A DNA stretch of 64,000 bases from Anaerobacillus arseniciselenatis (GCF_001865995.1 NZ_MLQQ01000001.1:682001-746000), one strand, 5' to 3'. Counted from the stretch's first letter, positions 26,175-36,338 are shown. The notes: a model not told the origin generated them from the sequence alone. Made by a program: numbers and translations.

Positions 26175-26549
26175 ATGTTGAATTGGATTTTAGCAATTAT
26201 GACCGCAGTGCTAGTATTTTTAATCTTCAGGAAGTTATTTAAACCAAAGTACTTAAAACCGCTTACTGAAGAAGAGTTCCGCGAAGGCTACCGTAAAGCA
26301 CAACTTATTGATGTAAGAGAGCAAAGAGAATTTGAAGGTGGACATATTTTAGGTGCAAGAAATATCCCTCTTTCTCAACTTCGTCAACGTGCTGGAGAAA
26401 TTAGGCCAGACAAACCTGTTTATTTATATTGTCAAACAGGAAGTAGAACATATCGTGCTGCAGAATTTCTGAAGAAAAAACAAAATTGCGAAGACTTAAA
26501 CTTTTTAAAAGGTGGCTTTCGCAAATGGTCAGGTAAAATTAAAAAATAA
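26175..26549 (+). CDS. yqhL: Membrane-anchored rhodanese-like protein (YqhL)
   Basis: A 124-residue protein with one N-terminal membrane helix (about 4-19) and a single rhodanese domain. The active-site loop is CQTGSRT with Cys86, and the fold landmarks LIDVREQREFEGGHI and ARNIP are present. It probably handles persulfide sulfur at the membrane surface; the substrate is unknown. The ribosome-binding site (AAAAGGAG) is 14 bases from the ATG, longer than usual. Its position next to lipM and gcvPB matches B. subtilis. Confidence 0.9.
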   Translation: MLNWILAIMTAVLVFLIFRKLFKPKYLKPLTEEEFREGYRKAQLIDVREQREFEGGHILGARNIPLSQLRQRAGEIRPDKPVYLYCQTGSRTYRAAEFLKKKQNCEDLNFLKGGFRKWSGKIKK

Positions 26550-26578
26550 AAGGGTCGACTCAACCGAGTCGCCCTTTT
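26548..26578. terminator. Bidirectional terminator between yqhL and gcvPB
   Basis: AAAAGGGTCGACTC and GAGTCGCCCTTTT pair with one mismatch around a four-base loop, with T- and A-runs outside, between convergent genes. Confidence 0.85.
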
Positions 26579-26590
26579 ATTTTTTAGTTT

Positions 26591-28045
26591 TTAAGATTTT
26601 TCATATCTTAAAATCGGCTTACGTGCTGCTGTTGTTTCATCTAAACGACCGATCACTGTGTGATGTGGTGCTTCTTGAACAACTTCAGGGTTTTCTTCTG
26701 CCTCTTTAGCAATTTGGATCATGACATCAATAAACTCATCTAACGTTTCTTTCGTTTCTGTTTCCGTTGGTTCAATCATTAAACATTCTTCAACATTTAA
26801 TGGGAAATAGATCGTCGGTGGATGATAACCAAAGTCTAAAAGACGTTTAGCCATGTCTAACGTTCTCACACCTAGTTTCTTTTGACGTTTTCCTGAAAGG
26901 ACAAATTCATGTTTACAATGCTGTGTATATGGAGCATCAAAATATGGCTGTAGGCGTCTAAACATGTAGTTAGCATTTAATACAGCATCTTCCGATACTT
27001 GACGAAGGCCATCTGGACCCATTGTTCGAATATACGTATATGCACGTACATTAATTCCGAAATTTCCGTAATATGGCTTTACGCGGCCAATTGATTCAGG
27101 ACGATCGTAATCAAAGAAGTAACGATCACCATCTTTTGCAATTACTGGCTTTGGTAAATACGGAATTAAATCTTTTTTCACACCCACTGGTCCGCTGCCT
27201 GGTCCACCACCACCGTGAGGCCCTGTAAATGTTTTATGAAGGTTTAAGTGAACAACATCAAAGCCCATATCTCCAGGACGTGCAATTCCTAAAATTGCAT
27301 TTGAGTTCGCACCATCGTAATATATTTTACCGCCTGCATTATGGATGATTTCGGCCATCTCGACGATATTTTCTTCAAATAACCCTAAAGTGTTTGGATT
27401 CGTTAACATTAGCGCTGCCGTATCTTCACCAACTACTTCGCGTAAATGCTCTAAATCGACTAATCCTTTTTCATTGGAACGAACAGTAATTGTATCGAAA
27501 CCTGCTACAGTAGCTGAAGCTGGATTTGTACCATGTGCTGAATCTGGACAAATGACCTTAGTACGTTGGAAGTCACCGTTGGCTTCGTGGAACGCGCGAA
27601 TTAACATTAATCCTGTCCATTCTCCGTGAGCCCCAGCTGCTGGCTGTAATGTCACTTCATCCATCCCAGTAATTTCTTCTAAAGACGTTTGTAAATCATA
27701 CAGTAATTCAAGAGCCCCTTGAACCGTTTCTTCACTTTGATATGGGTGGATATGCGTAAATCCTTTTAGTCTCGCAATATCTTCATTAATTTTCGGGTTA
27801 TATTTCATCGTACAAGACCCTAGCGGATAAAAACCAGAATCAACACCGTGGTTGCGATTTGATAATGCAGTGTAATGACGAATTAATTGTAATTCTGAAA
27901 CCTCTGGTAACTCAGGTGCCTCATCTCTAATTAAATCGTTAGGGAGTAATTCATTAAGATCAGTTTCAGTTACATCTAATGATGGTAAACTATAGCTAAT
28001 TCTTCCAGGTTTACTTAGTTCAAAAATTAACGGTTGATTGTTCAT
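26591..28045 (-). CDS. gcvPB: Glycine dehydrogenase (decarboxylating) subunit 2
   Basis: PLP-binding half of the two-subunit glycine decarboxylase (P protein), 484 residues. With GcvPA it decarboxylates glycine and passes the aminomethyl group to lipoyl-GcvH. The PLP lysine lies in [18 protein letters not shown]. The start codon shares a base with the gcvPA stop, so the two subunits are translationally coupled. gcvH is not in this window. Confidence 0.96.
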   Translation of the reverse strand: MNNQPLIFELSKPGRISYSLPSLDVTETDLNELLPNDLIRDEAPELPEVSELQLIRHYTALSNRNHGVDSGFYPLGSCTMKYNPKINEDIARLKGFTHIHPYQSEETVQGALELLYDLQTSLEEITGMDEVTLQPAAGAHGEWTGLMLIRAFHEANGDFQRTKVICPDSAHGTNPASATVAGFDTITVRSNEKGLVDLEHLREVVGEDTAALMLTNPNTLGLFEENIVEMAEIIHNAGGKIYYDGANSNAILGIARPGDMGFDVVHLNLHKTFTGPHGGGGPGSGPVGVKKDLIPYLPKPVIAKDGDRYFFDYDRPESIGRVKPYYGNFGINVRAYTYIRTMGPDGLRQVSEDAVLNANYMFRRLQPYFDAPYTQHCKHEFVLSGKRQKKLGVRTLDMAKRLLDFGYHPPTIYFPLNVEECLMIEPTETETKETLDEFIDVMIQIAKEAEENPEVVQEAPHHTVIGRLDETTAARKPILRYEKS

Positions 28046-29391
28046 TATTTTACTCCCTCCAATGCTAGAACTAGATGGTCAATCTCCTCTTTTGATCGTA
28101 ACTCAGTAACGGCAATCGTCATATGATTGTCGAACTCTGAAAAGTCTCTTCCTAAATCATAGCCACCAATAATCCCTTTTTGTAATAGCATTTCATTCAC
28201 TTCTTGTACTGGTCTCGAAAACTTAATTACAAACTCATTAAAAATAGCATTTTTTGAGAAAGCAACAGTAAAACCCTTATTTATAAATGCTTTTTTAGCA
28301 TAGTTAGCTTTTTGAATATTTTGTAAAGCCATTTCTTTAATTCCTTTTTTACCTAATGCACTCATTGCTACTGAAGCAGCTAGAGCATTCAAGGCTTGGT
28401 TTGAGCAAATATTTGAAGTAGCTTTATCACGTCGAATATGCTGTTCACGAGCTTGTAATGTTAACACAAAACCACGTTGTCCTTGATCGTCAGTCGTTTG
28501 GCCAACTAATCTTCCTGGTACTTTACGCATTAGTTTTTTCGTTGTCGCGAAAAATCCACAATGAGGTCCACCAAATTGAGCTGAAATACCAAATGGTTGA
28601 GCATCACCAACAACGATATCAGCACCGAATTTTCCAGGTGGTTGTAGTACGCCAAGTGAAAGTGGGTTGCTCGAAACTACGAACAGTCCTTTTTTCGAGT
28701 GCGCGATTTTTTCGATTTCTGCTAAGTTTTCGACATTTCCAAAAAAGTTAGGATATTGTACGACAACACAAGCGGTGTTATCATCATATTTTTGACTGAG
28801 GTCATCAATATTGGTGACACCCTCTTCGATTTCAATTTCAACAACCGTTAAATTTTGCCCCTTAGCATTCGTTTTAATTACTTCTCTCGCTTCAGGGTGT
28901 ACAGCTTTTGAAACAAGGATTGTTTTCTTCTTCGTTTGGCCCGCACTCATCATTGCGGCTTCTGAGAGTGCTGTTGGTCCGTCATACATAGATGAGTTTG
29001 CCAACTCCATGCCCGTTAATTCACTAATCATTGTTTGAAACTCAAAAATCGCTTGTAATTCACCTTGGGAAATTTCAGGCTGATACGGTGTATAGGCAGT
29101 ATAAAATTCCGATCTTGAAATGATATGGTCGACAACTGAAGGTATATAGTGTTCATAAACACCAGCCCCTAAAAATGAAGTATAGTCCCCACTATTAGCA
29201 TTTTTACTTGCCATTCTTCCTAACTCTTTTAAGATCCCGGGCTCTGATAGCGCTTCTTTTAAATCCATTTCCCCTTTAAAGCGTACTTTTTCTGGAATGT
29301 CACTAAAAAGCTCTTCGACCGAGTTAACTCCAATCTCATCCATCATTTCTTTTTTATCTTGCTCTGTTACTGGCAAATAACGAAATTTCAC
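28045..29391 (-). CDS. gcvPA: Glycine dehydrogenase (decarboxylating) subunit 1
   Basis: Partner subunit of the glycine decarboxylase, 448 residues, with the aminotransferase-like fold but without the PLP lysine ([19 protein letters not shown] region). It begins at GTG with AAGGGGGA upstream and follows gcvT by 19 bases. Sequence landmarks such as [18 protein letters not shown] and [13 protein letters not shown] are highly conserved in the family. Confidence 0.96.
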   Translation of the reverse strand: MKFRYLPVTEQDKKEMMDEIGVNSVEELFSDIPEKVRFKGEMDLKEALSEPGILKELGRMASKNANSGDYTSFLGAGVYEHYIPSVVDHIISRSEFYTAYTPYQPEISQGELQAIFEFQTMISELTGMELANSSMYDGPTALSEAAMMSAGQTKKKTILVSKAVHPEAREVIKTNAKGQNLTVVEIEIEEGVTNIDDLSQKYDDNTACVVVQYPNFFGNVENLAEIEKIAHSKKGLFVVSSNPLSLGVLQPPGKFGADIVVGDAQPFGISAQFGGPHCGFFATTKKLMRKVPGRLVGQTTDDQGQRGFVLTLQAREQHIRRDKATSNICSNQALNALAASVAMSALGKKGIKEMALQNIQKANYAKKAFINKGFTVAFSKNAIFNEFVIKFSRPVQEVNEMLLQKGIIGGYDLGRDFSEFDNHMTIAVTELRSKEEIDHLVLALEGVK

Positions 29392-29410
29392 TTTAACGTC
29401 CCCCTTTGAT

Positions 29411-30508
29411 TTAAGCTCGCTTATAAAATGGTGTTTTCACTACTTTTGCTTTTAAACGTTTTTTTCTTACTTGAACTTCCACAATTGTATTTAATGGCGC
29501 AAACTCAATGTCTACTAAAGCTAAACCGACATTTTTATTTAATGTTGGTGATTGTGTACCACTTGTAATAGCTCCAACCTGGTTTTCACCTACGAAAACT
29601 TCGTAACCAGTTCTTGGAATTCCTTTATCGATCATTTCTAGACCGACAATTTTTCTCTTTAAGCCTTCTTCTTTTTGAAGTTTTAATGTTTCTTTTCCGA
29701 AGAAGTCACTATCTTTGTCAACCTTTACTGCAAAGCCAATCCCAGCTTCTAAAGGGGTAATCTCACTAGTTAATTCTTGGCCATATAAAGCAAGGCGTGC
29801 TTCAAAACGGAGGGTATCCCTTGAACCTAACCCACACGGTAGGACTCCATCTGCTTTACCGACTTCTAATATTTTTTTCCAAAGCATTACTGCATCAGAT
29901 TTTTGACAATAAATTTCAAAACCATCTTCACCGGTGTAACCAGTTCTTGAAACTAATACTTTAGCTCCTTCAATTTCAACATCATCTTGAAACTTAAAGA
30001 ATGTGATTTCTGAAAGATTCGTTGATGTTAATTTTTGTAACACTTCCTCAGCAATTGGTCCTTGGATAGCAAGCTGAGCAATTTCATCTGAAATGTTGTT
30101 TAAACGGACACCATCTACTAAATGTTTTTCCATCCATTCAAAGTCTTTTTCAATATTAGAAGCATTTACGACGATTAAAAAGTCATCATCTGCCTTTTTA
30201 TATATGATCAAATCGTCAACGGTCCCACCGTCCTCGTAACACATTGCCGTATATTGCGCACCTCCAACCTTTAACTTCGAAACATCGTTTGTCACTAGTT
30301 TTTGCAAGTAACTTTCAGCACGGTCGCCTTTTACAGTAAACTCACCCATATGCGACACATCAAAAAGGCCGGCTCTTTCTCTTACAGCTTGATGTTCTTC
30401 TTTAATACTACTAAATTGTACTGGTAAGTCCCAGCCACCAAAGTCAATTGTTTTGCCACCGTAATCCTTATATACTTCGATAAGTGGTGTTGTTTTTAAT
30501 GTAGACAT
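29411..30508 (-). CDS. gcvT: Glycine cleavage system aminomethyltransferase (T protein)
   Basis: Tetrahydrofolate-dependent enzyme of 365 residues that takes the methylene group from aminomethyl-lipoyl-GcvH to give 5,10-methylene-THF and ammonia. The N-terminal [10 protein letters not shown] and the FDVSHMGEF segment, and the folate-binding domain followed by the barrel-like C-terminal domain, are normal. First gene of gcvT-gcvPA-gcvPB, controlled by the glycine riboswitch directly upstream. Confidence 0.96.
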   Translation of the reverse strand: MSTLKTTPLIEVYKDYGGKTIDFGGWDLPVQFSSIKEEHQAVRERAGLFDVSHMGEFTVKGDRAESYLQKLVTNDVSKLKVGGAQYTAMCYEDGGTVDDLIIYKKADDDFLIVVNASNIEKDFEWMEKHLVDGVRLNNISDEIAQLAIQGPIAEEVLQKLTSTNLSEITFFKFQDDVEIEGAKVLVSRTGYTGEDGFEIYCQKSDAVMLWKKILEVGKADGVLPCGLGSRDTLRFEARLALYGQELTSEITPLEAGIGFAVKVDKDSDFFGKETLKLQKEEGLKRKIVGLEMIDKGIPRTGYEVFVGENQVGAITSGTQSPTLNKNVGLALVDIEFAPLNTIVEVQVRKKRLKAKVVKTPFYKRA

Positions 30509-30590
30509 GAAATTACCTCCATTATCATTAACCTAAAAAAATTTCACTTCTAATACAAGTTTGGCTAAAAGGTTTGTTTTTATAAAAAAA

Positions 30591-30834
30591 GACAGAGAAA
30601 TACACCGTAAGATGTATTTCTCTGTCCTTAAACCAGAAAGTTTATTCCACTTAGTAATGATAAAAATGGAATTTTCCTCGTGGGTGGTCTTTTAAAATGA
30701 ACATAAGACACTCTCCAGAGTTGCGTCAAACAAGAGTCTTTTTGCCTGAGAGATTCACGAAAACGCTTGCTCCTTCGGCGCTGCGGCAAAAGCTTTTCTA
30801 AAGCTTCTGAATTTAATAATTGCAGTCTCTCCCC
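30591..30834 (-). promoter_or_regulatory. Glycine riboswitch with terminator upstream of gcvT
   Basis: On the minus strand, from 30834, the glycine aptamer core is visible: GGGGAGAGACTGCAA, GCGCCGAAGGAGCAAGC, then AATCTCTCAGGCAAAA and CTCTGGAGAG near 30709. A strong hairpin (30591-30626) with a T7 run follows. Only one aptamer core is seen, whereas the B. subtilis gcvT leader has two in tandem. The likely action is transcription antitermination when glycine is plentiful. Confidence 0.88.
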
Positions 30835-30914
30835 TTGTTCTCATTCGCTACTATTTAATTATGTGTTTTATTCATGTTTTTTCAATTCTTTGTCCATACT
30901 AATCATTATTAAGT

Positions 30915-31032
30915 GAGTGAATTTCATAATTACCTAAAATGAGCCATATCAGACTATATGTAGTTGCGAGCGGTTTAACGGAACTACATATAGTTACTTA
31001 ATGGCGTTAATACTGAATTATTAAATTCATTA
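30915..31032 (+). mobile_element. Inverted-repeat element, type B, copy 7
   Basis: 118-bp copy with AAGT duplicated exactly (30911-30914 and 31033-31036). It lies between the gcvT riboswitch leader and the divergent SNF2 gene, so both promoters must lie beside it. One arm has a C-to-G change (ACGGAACTAC), and the right end has one mismatch. Confidence 0.92.
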
Positions 31033-31134
31033 AAGTAACTCTATATATTATCCTATCACTACGTACGTTTAATTGGCAATCATTATTTTAACGAACATGA
31101 AAGGGTTTTCATTTTCTAGAAAGGATTGGTGGCC

Positions 31135-32826
31135 ATGAATATTAACATAAATTTTGATTCTTCGTGGAAGGAAGGATTGCTCAAAAAGATGGAAGATGAT
31201 GGCCCTTGGTCAAGCTGGGAATTATATAAGCTCGCCATGGAGGCTGAGAACCACCTATCGATTGATAACTTTTCTGGGCTTGTTGCTCCTACACACCTCC
31301 CAGATTTAACGATTTTTCCCCACCAACTTGAAGTCGCTAATAAAGTAATTGAACAAATGAACGGAAAAGCTATTTTAGCAGATGAAGTTGGTCTTGGGAA
31401 AACGATTGAAGCAGGTTTAATTTTAAAAGAATATATGATTAGAGGCTTAGTGAAAAAAGCGCTAATTTTAGTACCTGCCTCACTTGTATCCCAGTGGTCA
31501 CAAGAGCTTAATCAAAAGTTTTACATTCCTGCAGTTCCACAAAGGAAAACTTATGTTTGGGAGCAATGCGATGTTGTCGTTGCTTCTATTGATACAGCAA
31601 AAAGAAACCCGCATCGGGACATCGTACTAAAACAAAACTATGATTTAATTATTATTGATGAGGCACATAAATTAAAAAATAAAAAAACAAAAAACTACGA
31701 GTTTATCCAAAGCTTAAAGAAAAAGTTTTGTCTTCTTCTTACAGCTACCCCTGTTCAAAACAAATTGGAAGAAATATTTAATCTCGTATCATTGTTAAAA
31801 CCAGGCCATTTAGGAGATGAAGAAACTTTTGACAATGACTTCCGCTCAAATAGTCGTTCACCGAAAAATGATGAAAGACTAAGAGAACTCGTTAACAAAG
31901 TAATGGTTCGTAACCGACGTGAGGATACGGGAATCGAATGGACAAAACGTATTGTTGAAACAATAAATATCTCATTTACAAAAGAAGAACAACAATTATA
32001 TGATGCAGTAACTGCACTGAAAAATAAAGGTACTAATGAGGAAGATTCCATTATTAAAAGTCACTTTTCTTTATTAACCTTGCAAAGAGAAGTTTGTAGT
32101 AGTCGTGAGGCTGCCTTTTTAACATTAAAGAACATGGCAGAAAAACTAACAAATACGAGTGAAGTCACCGAACAAATACAGCATATATTTAAAAGTATTG
32201 AACTAGTAAAGACAAATTCTAAAGCGGAAAAAGCGTTGGAACTCGTTCAAAAGATTAACGATAAAGTAATTATATTTACTGAATATCGCGCAACTCAACT
32301 TTACTTACAATGGTTTTTTAATCAACATGGGATTAGTTCTGTTCCGTTTAGAGGTGGTTTCAAACGCGGAAAAAAAGATTGGATGAAGCAATTATTTAAA
32401 GACCATGCCCAAGTGCTTATTGCTACTGAAGCGGGGGGAGAAGGCATCAATTTACAATTTTGTCACAACATCATCAACTACGACCTCCCGTGGAATCCTA
32501 TGAGAATTGAGCAAAGAATTGGGCGAATCCATCGCTTAGGTCAACAAAAAGATGTACACATATATAATTTTGCTGTTGAAAATACAGTCGAACAGCATAT
32601 TTTATCGCTTCTTTATGATAAAATTCGGCTCTTTGAGCGCGTCGTTGGTGAATTAGATGATATTTTAACAAAAATGGAATTAACGAATATTGAAGACCAT
32701 GTTTCAGATATTTTATTGAACTCTCAAAGTGAAGGTGAAATTAAAGTAAAGATGAACAACTTAACTGAATTAATTAAATTGAATGAGGGAGAGTCGGAAA
32801 GAGATGCAGCAGCAGGAGATTCATAA
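31135..32826 (+). CDS. yqhH: SNF2/RapA-type DEAD/DEAH helicase-like ATPase (YqhH)
   Basis: Superfamily 2 Swi2/Snf2 translocase of 563 residues. The two RecA-like lobes show motif I DEVGLGKTIEAGLIL, motif II IIDEAHKLKN, motif III LLLTATPVQN, motif V and motif VI RIGRIHRLGQ. Such enzymes move double-stranded nucleic acid or strip proteins. The physiological role of YqhH is not known. The ATG at 31135 is preferred to a TTG nine bases earlier. It overlaps yqhG by 23 bases and is divergent from gcvT, as in B. subtilis. Confidence 0.93.
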   Translation: MNININFDSSWKEGLLKKMEDDGPWSSWELYKLAMEAENHLSIDNFSGLVAPTHLPDLTIFPHQLEVANKVIEQMNGKAILADEVGLGKTIEAGLILKEYMIRGLVKKALILVPASLVSQWSQELNQKFYIPAVPQRKTYVWEQCDVVVASIDTAKRNPHRDIVLKQNYDLIIIDEAHKLKNKKTKNYEFIQSLKKKFCLLLTATPVQNKLEEIFNLVSLLKPGHLGDEETFDNDFRSNSRSPKNDERLRELVNKVMVRNRREDTGIEWTKRIVETINISFTKEEQQLYDAVTALKNKGTNEEDSIIKSHFSLLTLQREVCSSREAAFLTLKNMAEKLTNTSEVTEQIQHIFKSIELVKTNSKAEKALELVQKINDKVIIFTEYRATQLYLQWFFNQHGISSVPFRGGFKRGKKDWMKQLFKDHAQVLIATEAGGEGINLQFCHNIINYDLPWNPMRIEQRIGRIHRLGQQKDVHIYNFAVENTVEQHILSLLYDKIRLFERVVGELDDILTKMELTNIEDHVSDILLNSQSEGEIKVKMNNLTELIKLNEGESERDAAAGDS

Positions 32827-33610
32827 TTTTTTAATACGATATTTTTCAGCAAATGAAAGTCCAATTCTTGAAAATAGCGACGGATATTTACACATCCAAC
32901 TTTCGATTGACTTAGATAAAATGTTAATGAATCGACCTTTTTATTGGCACTATTTAGAGAAAACAGGTGGCACGCCAAACCCGATGCAAATGACTCTTAT
33001 AACTGATCCCGAGAAATGTGGTGAAGATAAAAAAGGAGAGCAAATTCATTTTGGCTCTCCGAGACTACATCAAATTTTTCACTCTGCTAAAGAACTAGGA
33101 AGTTATATTCGACTTTATGAGGAAACGTCCAATATTGCAAATTCAACTTCACTGCACCCTTGGCTATGCTTAAATGCAAAAGTTTCCTATCAATGTGACC
33201 GAAAAAAAGATATGGTTGTTTCATTAGGGTTAAATTTAATTACTGGTGAAATCATTGATGAATTTCATTCGATTTTATTAACAAAGACGTTAACACCTAA
33301 AATTCCAGATTTTTGTTTTACTTTATCTCCATTAATTACTCCAAAAAGTGGACTGTTACGGCTTGAAAATGTAGTTCGCTCTATGATTGAAAAAGACGAT
33401 CATCAATGGGCGGAAGCTGCTCACCACCGCTGGCAACAAGATTTAAATTTGTTAGAAACTTTTTATGAAGATGCAGAGGAAAAACCTCCTAGCTATCACT
33501 TAGAAGTAGAAGCATTAAAGGAGCAGTATGAACCAAAGATTAACGTCGCTATTATTAATGGAGGCTTATTTTACTTAAACCCACAACATAAGCTTTCTTT
33601 AGTGCATTAG
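32804..33610 (+). CDS. yqhG: YqhG family protein
   Basis: A 268-residue protein starting MQQQEIHNFLIRYFSANE, matching the beginning of B. subtilis YqhG. It overlaps the SNF2 gene, so the two are co-translated and probably act together. No catalytic motif or membrane segment is visible. It is rich in aromatic residues, with a helical, acidic C-terminal third. Function unknown. A slightly longer frame begins at 32783. Confidence 0.9.
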   Translation: MQQQEIHNFLIRYFSANESPILENSDGYLHIQLSIDLDKMLMNRPFYWHYLEKTGGTPNPMQMTLITDPEKCGEDKKGEQIHFGSPRLHQIFHSAKELGSYIRLYEETSNIANSTSLHPWLCLNAKVSYQCDRKKDMVVSLGLNLITGEIIDEFHSILLTKTLTPKIPDFCFTLSPLITPKSGLLRLENVVRSMIEKDDHQWAEAAHHRWQQDLNLLETFYEDAEEKPPSYHLEVEALKEQYEPKINVAIINGGLFYLNPQHKLSLVH

Positions 33611-33616
33611 ATATTA

Positions 33617-33680
33617 GTTGGTTTGTTGGTTTGTTGGTTTGTTGGTTTGTTGGTTTGTTGGTTTGTTGGTTTGTTGGTTT
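33617..33680. repeat. Octamer microsatellite (GTTGGTTT)8
   Basis: Eight perfect GTTGGTTT copies begin seven bases after the yqhG stop codon, followed by decayed copies to about 33714 and the complementary AACCAAC/AACCACC motifs at 33778-33808. The same motif borders several variable-stem hairpin repeats elsewhere in the window. No gene is seen in 33611-34117. Confidence 0.85.
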
Positions 33681-33862
33681 GGTGGCTAGTTGATTTGTCG
33701 TTTGTTGGTTTGGTCCGTAGTGGTGTTCGTCATGAAAATATGGTTTATACTGACCGAGTTACTCAAGCGGCATCCCTAACCAACAAATAACTAACCACCT
33801 AACCAAAAAAAGATGACTCCTTATGCTACTTTCCTAAGTAAGCGAAAGTTTAAGAGCCATCT

Positions 33863-33980
33863 GAGTGAATTTCATAATTACCTAAAATGAGCCATATCAA
33901 ACTATATGTAGTTGCGAGCGATTTAACGCAACTACATATAGATGCTTAATGGCGAAAATATTGAATTATGAAATTCATTA
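33863..33980 (+). mobile_element. Inverted-repeat element, type B, copy 8 (left of tandem pair)
   Basis: Complete copy with a perfect 15-bp central stem. It is flanked by ATCT at 33859-33862 and 33981-33984. The right-hand ATCT is shared with the next element, so two elements lie head to tail. Confidence 0.93.
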
Positions 33981-33984
33981 ATCT

Positions 33985-34103
33985 GAGTGAATTTCATAAT
34001 TACCAAAAACAAGCCACATCACGCAATATATAGTTTGCGAATGGTTTTAACGCAACTATATATTGATCTTCGTGGCGAAAATAACGAATTATGAAATTCA
34101 TTA
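33985..34103 (+). mobile_element. 119-bp inverted-repeat element, type A, copy 9 (right of tandem pair)
   Basis: Complete type A copy directly abutting a type B copy in the same orientation, separated only by ATCT and followed by ATCT (34104-34107). Three ATCT in this arrangement indicate a second insertion into the duplicated target of the first. Confidence 0.93.
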
Positions 34104-34117
34104 ATCTTAAAAAATAT

Positions 34118-34303
34118 TTATTTTTTCTTTTTGATGTTAAATGTGTGCTGTAAAGCGAAAGGAATAAGACCGAACCACCGATACGCAAACGGCAACTTCG
34201 ATGCTTTTCTTTCTTCCCTCTCTGCTTTCCTTTGTTCACTCGGTGTGTCGACATAGCTGACAAATTGTTGTGTTACATACTTAACATAGTCATTTGTTTT
34301 CAT
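34118..34303 (-). CDS. yqzE: YqzE family protein
   Basis: A 61-residue protein (YDVxKY-like start KTNDYVKYVTQQFVSYVDTP, then a charged stretch and FAYRWFGLIPFALQ) recognised as the YqzE family, which is found next to the comG operon in Bacillus. It lies 115 bases after comGG on the same strand. Function unknown. It may be transcribed with comGC-GG. Confidence 0.82.
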   Translation of the reverse strand: MKTNDYVKYVTQQFVSYVDTPSEQRKAEREERKASKLPFAYRWFGLIPFALQHTFNIKKKK

Positions 34304-34418
34304 TTGGCCATCACCAGCTTTAGTTTTTTTACTAGTATAACCAAGTCAACTTACTTTTTATTCACGTTTTTAACATTTCAAAATTTGTTTGATAGTTCCT
34401 TTCTCCATTTACACTTTC

Positions 34419-34799
34419 TTATAACTCAATTAACCACGGTAACACAGTCTCATTACTCAAATAGTAATAGTATTTCATTTGTTTAGATCTATCACTACTT
34501 GTTTTACTTATTAAATGTATTGATTTTATTTCATCTGTTTCACTATCAATAATGAACATTACTTCTCCATTTTCATAATACAGTGTCCCAGTATTCGGGT
34601 TGCTATCAATATTAACAATAACATCCTCAAGATCGACAATCGCCATTTGTATTAATCGTTCAGCAGTAAAAGCTTCTGCCTTTTCATTCATAATTTCTTT
34701 CTCAATCATATATTGATTTAATTGAAAGGTCACAAAACTACTCAACAAAAAAACAACAAATAAAGTGATTGGCAAAATGAACCCTCTTTCATTGTTCAT
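34419..34799 (-). CDS. comGG: Competence pseudopilus protein ComGG
   Basis: A 126-residue minor component with an N-terminal hydrophobic segment (RGFILPITLFVVFLLSSFVTFQL) and a short soluble domain. It lacks the canonical G-F-T-L-x-E prepilin site, as is typical of ComGG. It is needed with ComGC-GF for the transformation pseudopilus. The start overlaps the comGF end by 11 bases. Confidence 0.88.
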   Translation of the reverse strand: MNNERGFILPITLFVVFLLSSFVTFQLNQYMIEKEIMNEKAEAFTAERLIQMAIVDLEDVIVNIDSNPNTGTLYYENGEVMFIIDSETDEIKSIHLISKTSSDRSKQMKYYYYLSNETVLPWLIEL

Positions 34800-35226
34800 T
34801 ATACATATCCTCTAACGGCAAAAAATGGGAAATTCTTTTTTGATTTGTTTGGTCAAATCTGTCTGTTATTCGTACATCAATACCATTATTCCATTCGGAA
34901 AAGTGCAAACTTTCAACATTCTGCAAAACAACTTCTTGACCACTATAATTTACTTGCCGTCTAAGTCGTTGTTGAAATAAAGAATATGTGACCGTTTGAT
35001 TATGCTTTTTTTCCAAAGAGAGAATATTATTATTAACCGAAAGGCTAGAAGCTTCGTGAACGTCTAATGCTAATTGTTGAAAGAATATTGAAGTTTCAAT
35101 ACGTTGATTAAATTTGGCATCGTATGAAATTAATTTAAAGTAATGTGGCACTACGGAGGTAATGATGAGGAAAATCGCAAATGTAATCATAACTTCTATA
35201 AGAGTGAATCCAGCATCTTTTTTCAT
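34789..35226 (-). CDS. comGF: Competence pseudopilus protein ComGF
   Basis: A 145-residue prepilin-like protein with the type IV N-terminus AGFTLIEVMITFAIFLIITSVV and a soluble C-terminal domain containing LQNVESLHFSEW. Translation is coupled to comGE (four-base overlap). It acts as a minor pseudopilin in DNA uptake. Confidence 0.9.
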   Translation of the reverse strand: MKKDAGFTLIEVMITFAIFLIITSVVPHYFKLISYDAKFNQRIETSIFFQQLALDVHEASSLSVNNNILSLEKKHNQTVTYSLFQQRLRRQVNYSGQEVVLQNVESLHFSEWNNGIDVRITDRFDQTNQKRISHFLPLEDMYNEQ

Positions 35227-35558
35227 CTCTTACCACTTTCACACCTTTCATAAATACGATCATTAGCTCCTACCCAATGAACACATACGGTTAGCTTTTG
35301 ATCGTCATTAGAAGTATTGAAAGAGAGGTTATACATTGTCGACTCTACTTTTATCTCTTCTTGAAAAACATCGTTTCTTTCATAAACCCAATCAGTGATC
35401 ACCTCTTTTAAGAGAAATAATGCGATTTCCTCTTGTTGTATAGACGTTCTTTCATCGTACAAAACGATCAGTGCTGGAAGTAATATAATCGTTGTTACTG
35501 TTAAAATCATAACAGATGTTATCACTTCAATGAGCGTAAAGCCTTTACAATTTTTCAA
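35223..35558 (-). CDS. comGE: Competence pseudopilus protein ComGE
   Basis: A 111-residue minor pseudopilin with the cleavage/assembly segment KGFTLIEVITSVMILTVTTIILLPAL. The start is TTG, seven bases after GAGGTAGG, and lies inside the end of comGD. The C-terminus has two cysteines that may form a disulfide outside the cell. Confidence 0.88.
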   Translation of the reverse strand: MKNCKGFTLIEVITSVMILTVTTIILLPALIVLYDERTSIQQEEIALFLLKEVITDWVYERNDVFQEEIKVESTMYNLSFNTSNDDQKLTVCVHWVGANDRIYERCESGKR

Positions 35559-35979
35559 TGTAAAACCTACCTCTTCCTAGTAATAACACAAACCGATAAC
35601 GGTGGTCATCGATTCTAATTTCCATTGTACCAGAACGTCTTACATTTCCATCCGCTAAAAACGCCACGTCATTTAATGAAAGAGTAATCGGTACAAAGGC
35701 CGTATTTTCCGAAAACTCCCTCCGTAAAAGAACATTTCCATTTCCTTGCCTAATGACATATTCTTTACTGCCATTTAGGAAAATAACGGACGTATACATG
35801 CTATGACTAATTGCCATTTGTTGAGCGTACAAGATATCTTGCTGAAGTTGCTGTATAAATTCATTACGTCCACTAGCATCATAAACTGATTTCATATTAC
35901 CAAAAGAGATCGAAGTAACAGTAGCAATAATGAACAAAACCATCGTCATTTCCAAGAGGGTGTAGCCACGGTTATTCAC
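35545..35979 (-). CDS. comGD: Competence pseudopilus protein ComGD
   Basis: About 144 residues with the prepilin motif RGYTLLEMTMVLFIIATVTSI and a soluble domain. I choose GTG at 35979, because AGGAGG lies six bases upstream and the leader then has normal length (VNNRG). A longer reading starting at 36012 has no site. It overlaps comGE. Confidence 0.87.
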   Translation of the reverse strand: MNNRGYTLLEMTMVLFIIATVTSISFGNMKSVYDASGRNEFIQQLQQDILYAQQMAISHSMYTSVIFLNGSKEYVIRQGNGNVLLRREFSENTAFVPITLSLNDVAFLADGNVRRSGTMEIRIDDHRYRFVLLLGRGRFYIEKL

Positions 35980-36004
35980 CATTACCCTCCTCATCAGTGT
36001 CAGC

Positions 36005-36325
36005 TTATTCATTTTTTTCTACAACATTTCCCTTTTCATCTAAAGTAAGTTCAGTACCATCTGAACATTCAAATCTTTCAACATATCCCTCTTCTTTAAG
36101 CACTTCCAAACTAGCAGGCAAATGACCCTCTCCAATTTGATAAGCACCTACTTGCGCTTGCAAAAGATCTATCGTTGCCTCGCAGCCTTTCTCTTGGGCG
36201 ATTGTATTATTTTTCGCCATATTCGGTATTGCAATTAATAACAACGCCGAGATGATCATTAAGACAATCATCATCTCAATTAACGTAAAAGCTCGTTCAT
36301 TTAAAAAATATTTATTAATCTTCAT
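36005..36325 (-). CDS. comGC: Major competence pseudopilin ComGC
   Basis: About 106 residues, the major subunit of the transformation pseudopilus. The type IV prepilin signature RAFTLIEMMIVLMIISALLLIAIPN is cleaved by ComC before Phe. The ATG at 36325 is preferred for its nine-base spacing from GAGGTGG. Unlike most Bacillaceae, comGC does not follow comGB directly: about 2.6 kb with two other genes intervene, so it should need its own promoter. Confidence 0.93.
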   Translation of the reverse strand: MKINKYFLNERAFTLIEMMIVLMIISALLLIAIPNMAKNNTIAQEKGCEATIDLLQAQVGAYQIGEGHLPASLEVLKEEGYVERFECSDGTELTLDEKGNVVEKNE

Positions 36326-36338
36326 AAACATGATCCAC

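Noticed and set aside
34000..34263. An 87-codon open frame on the minus strand beside yqzE
   Set aside because: It starts inside yqzE in another frame and runs into the inverted-repeat element. The element's composition explains it.
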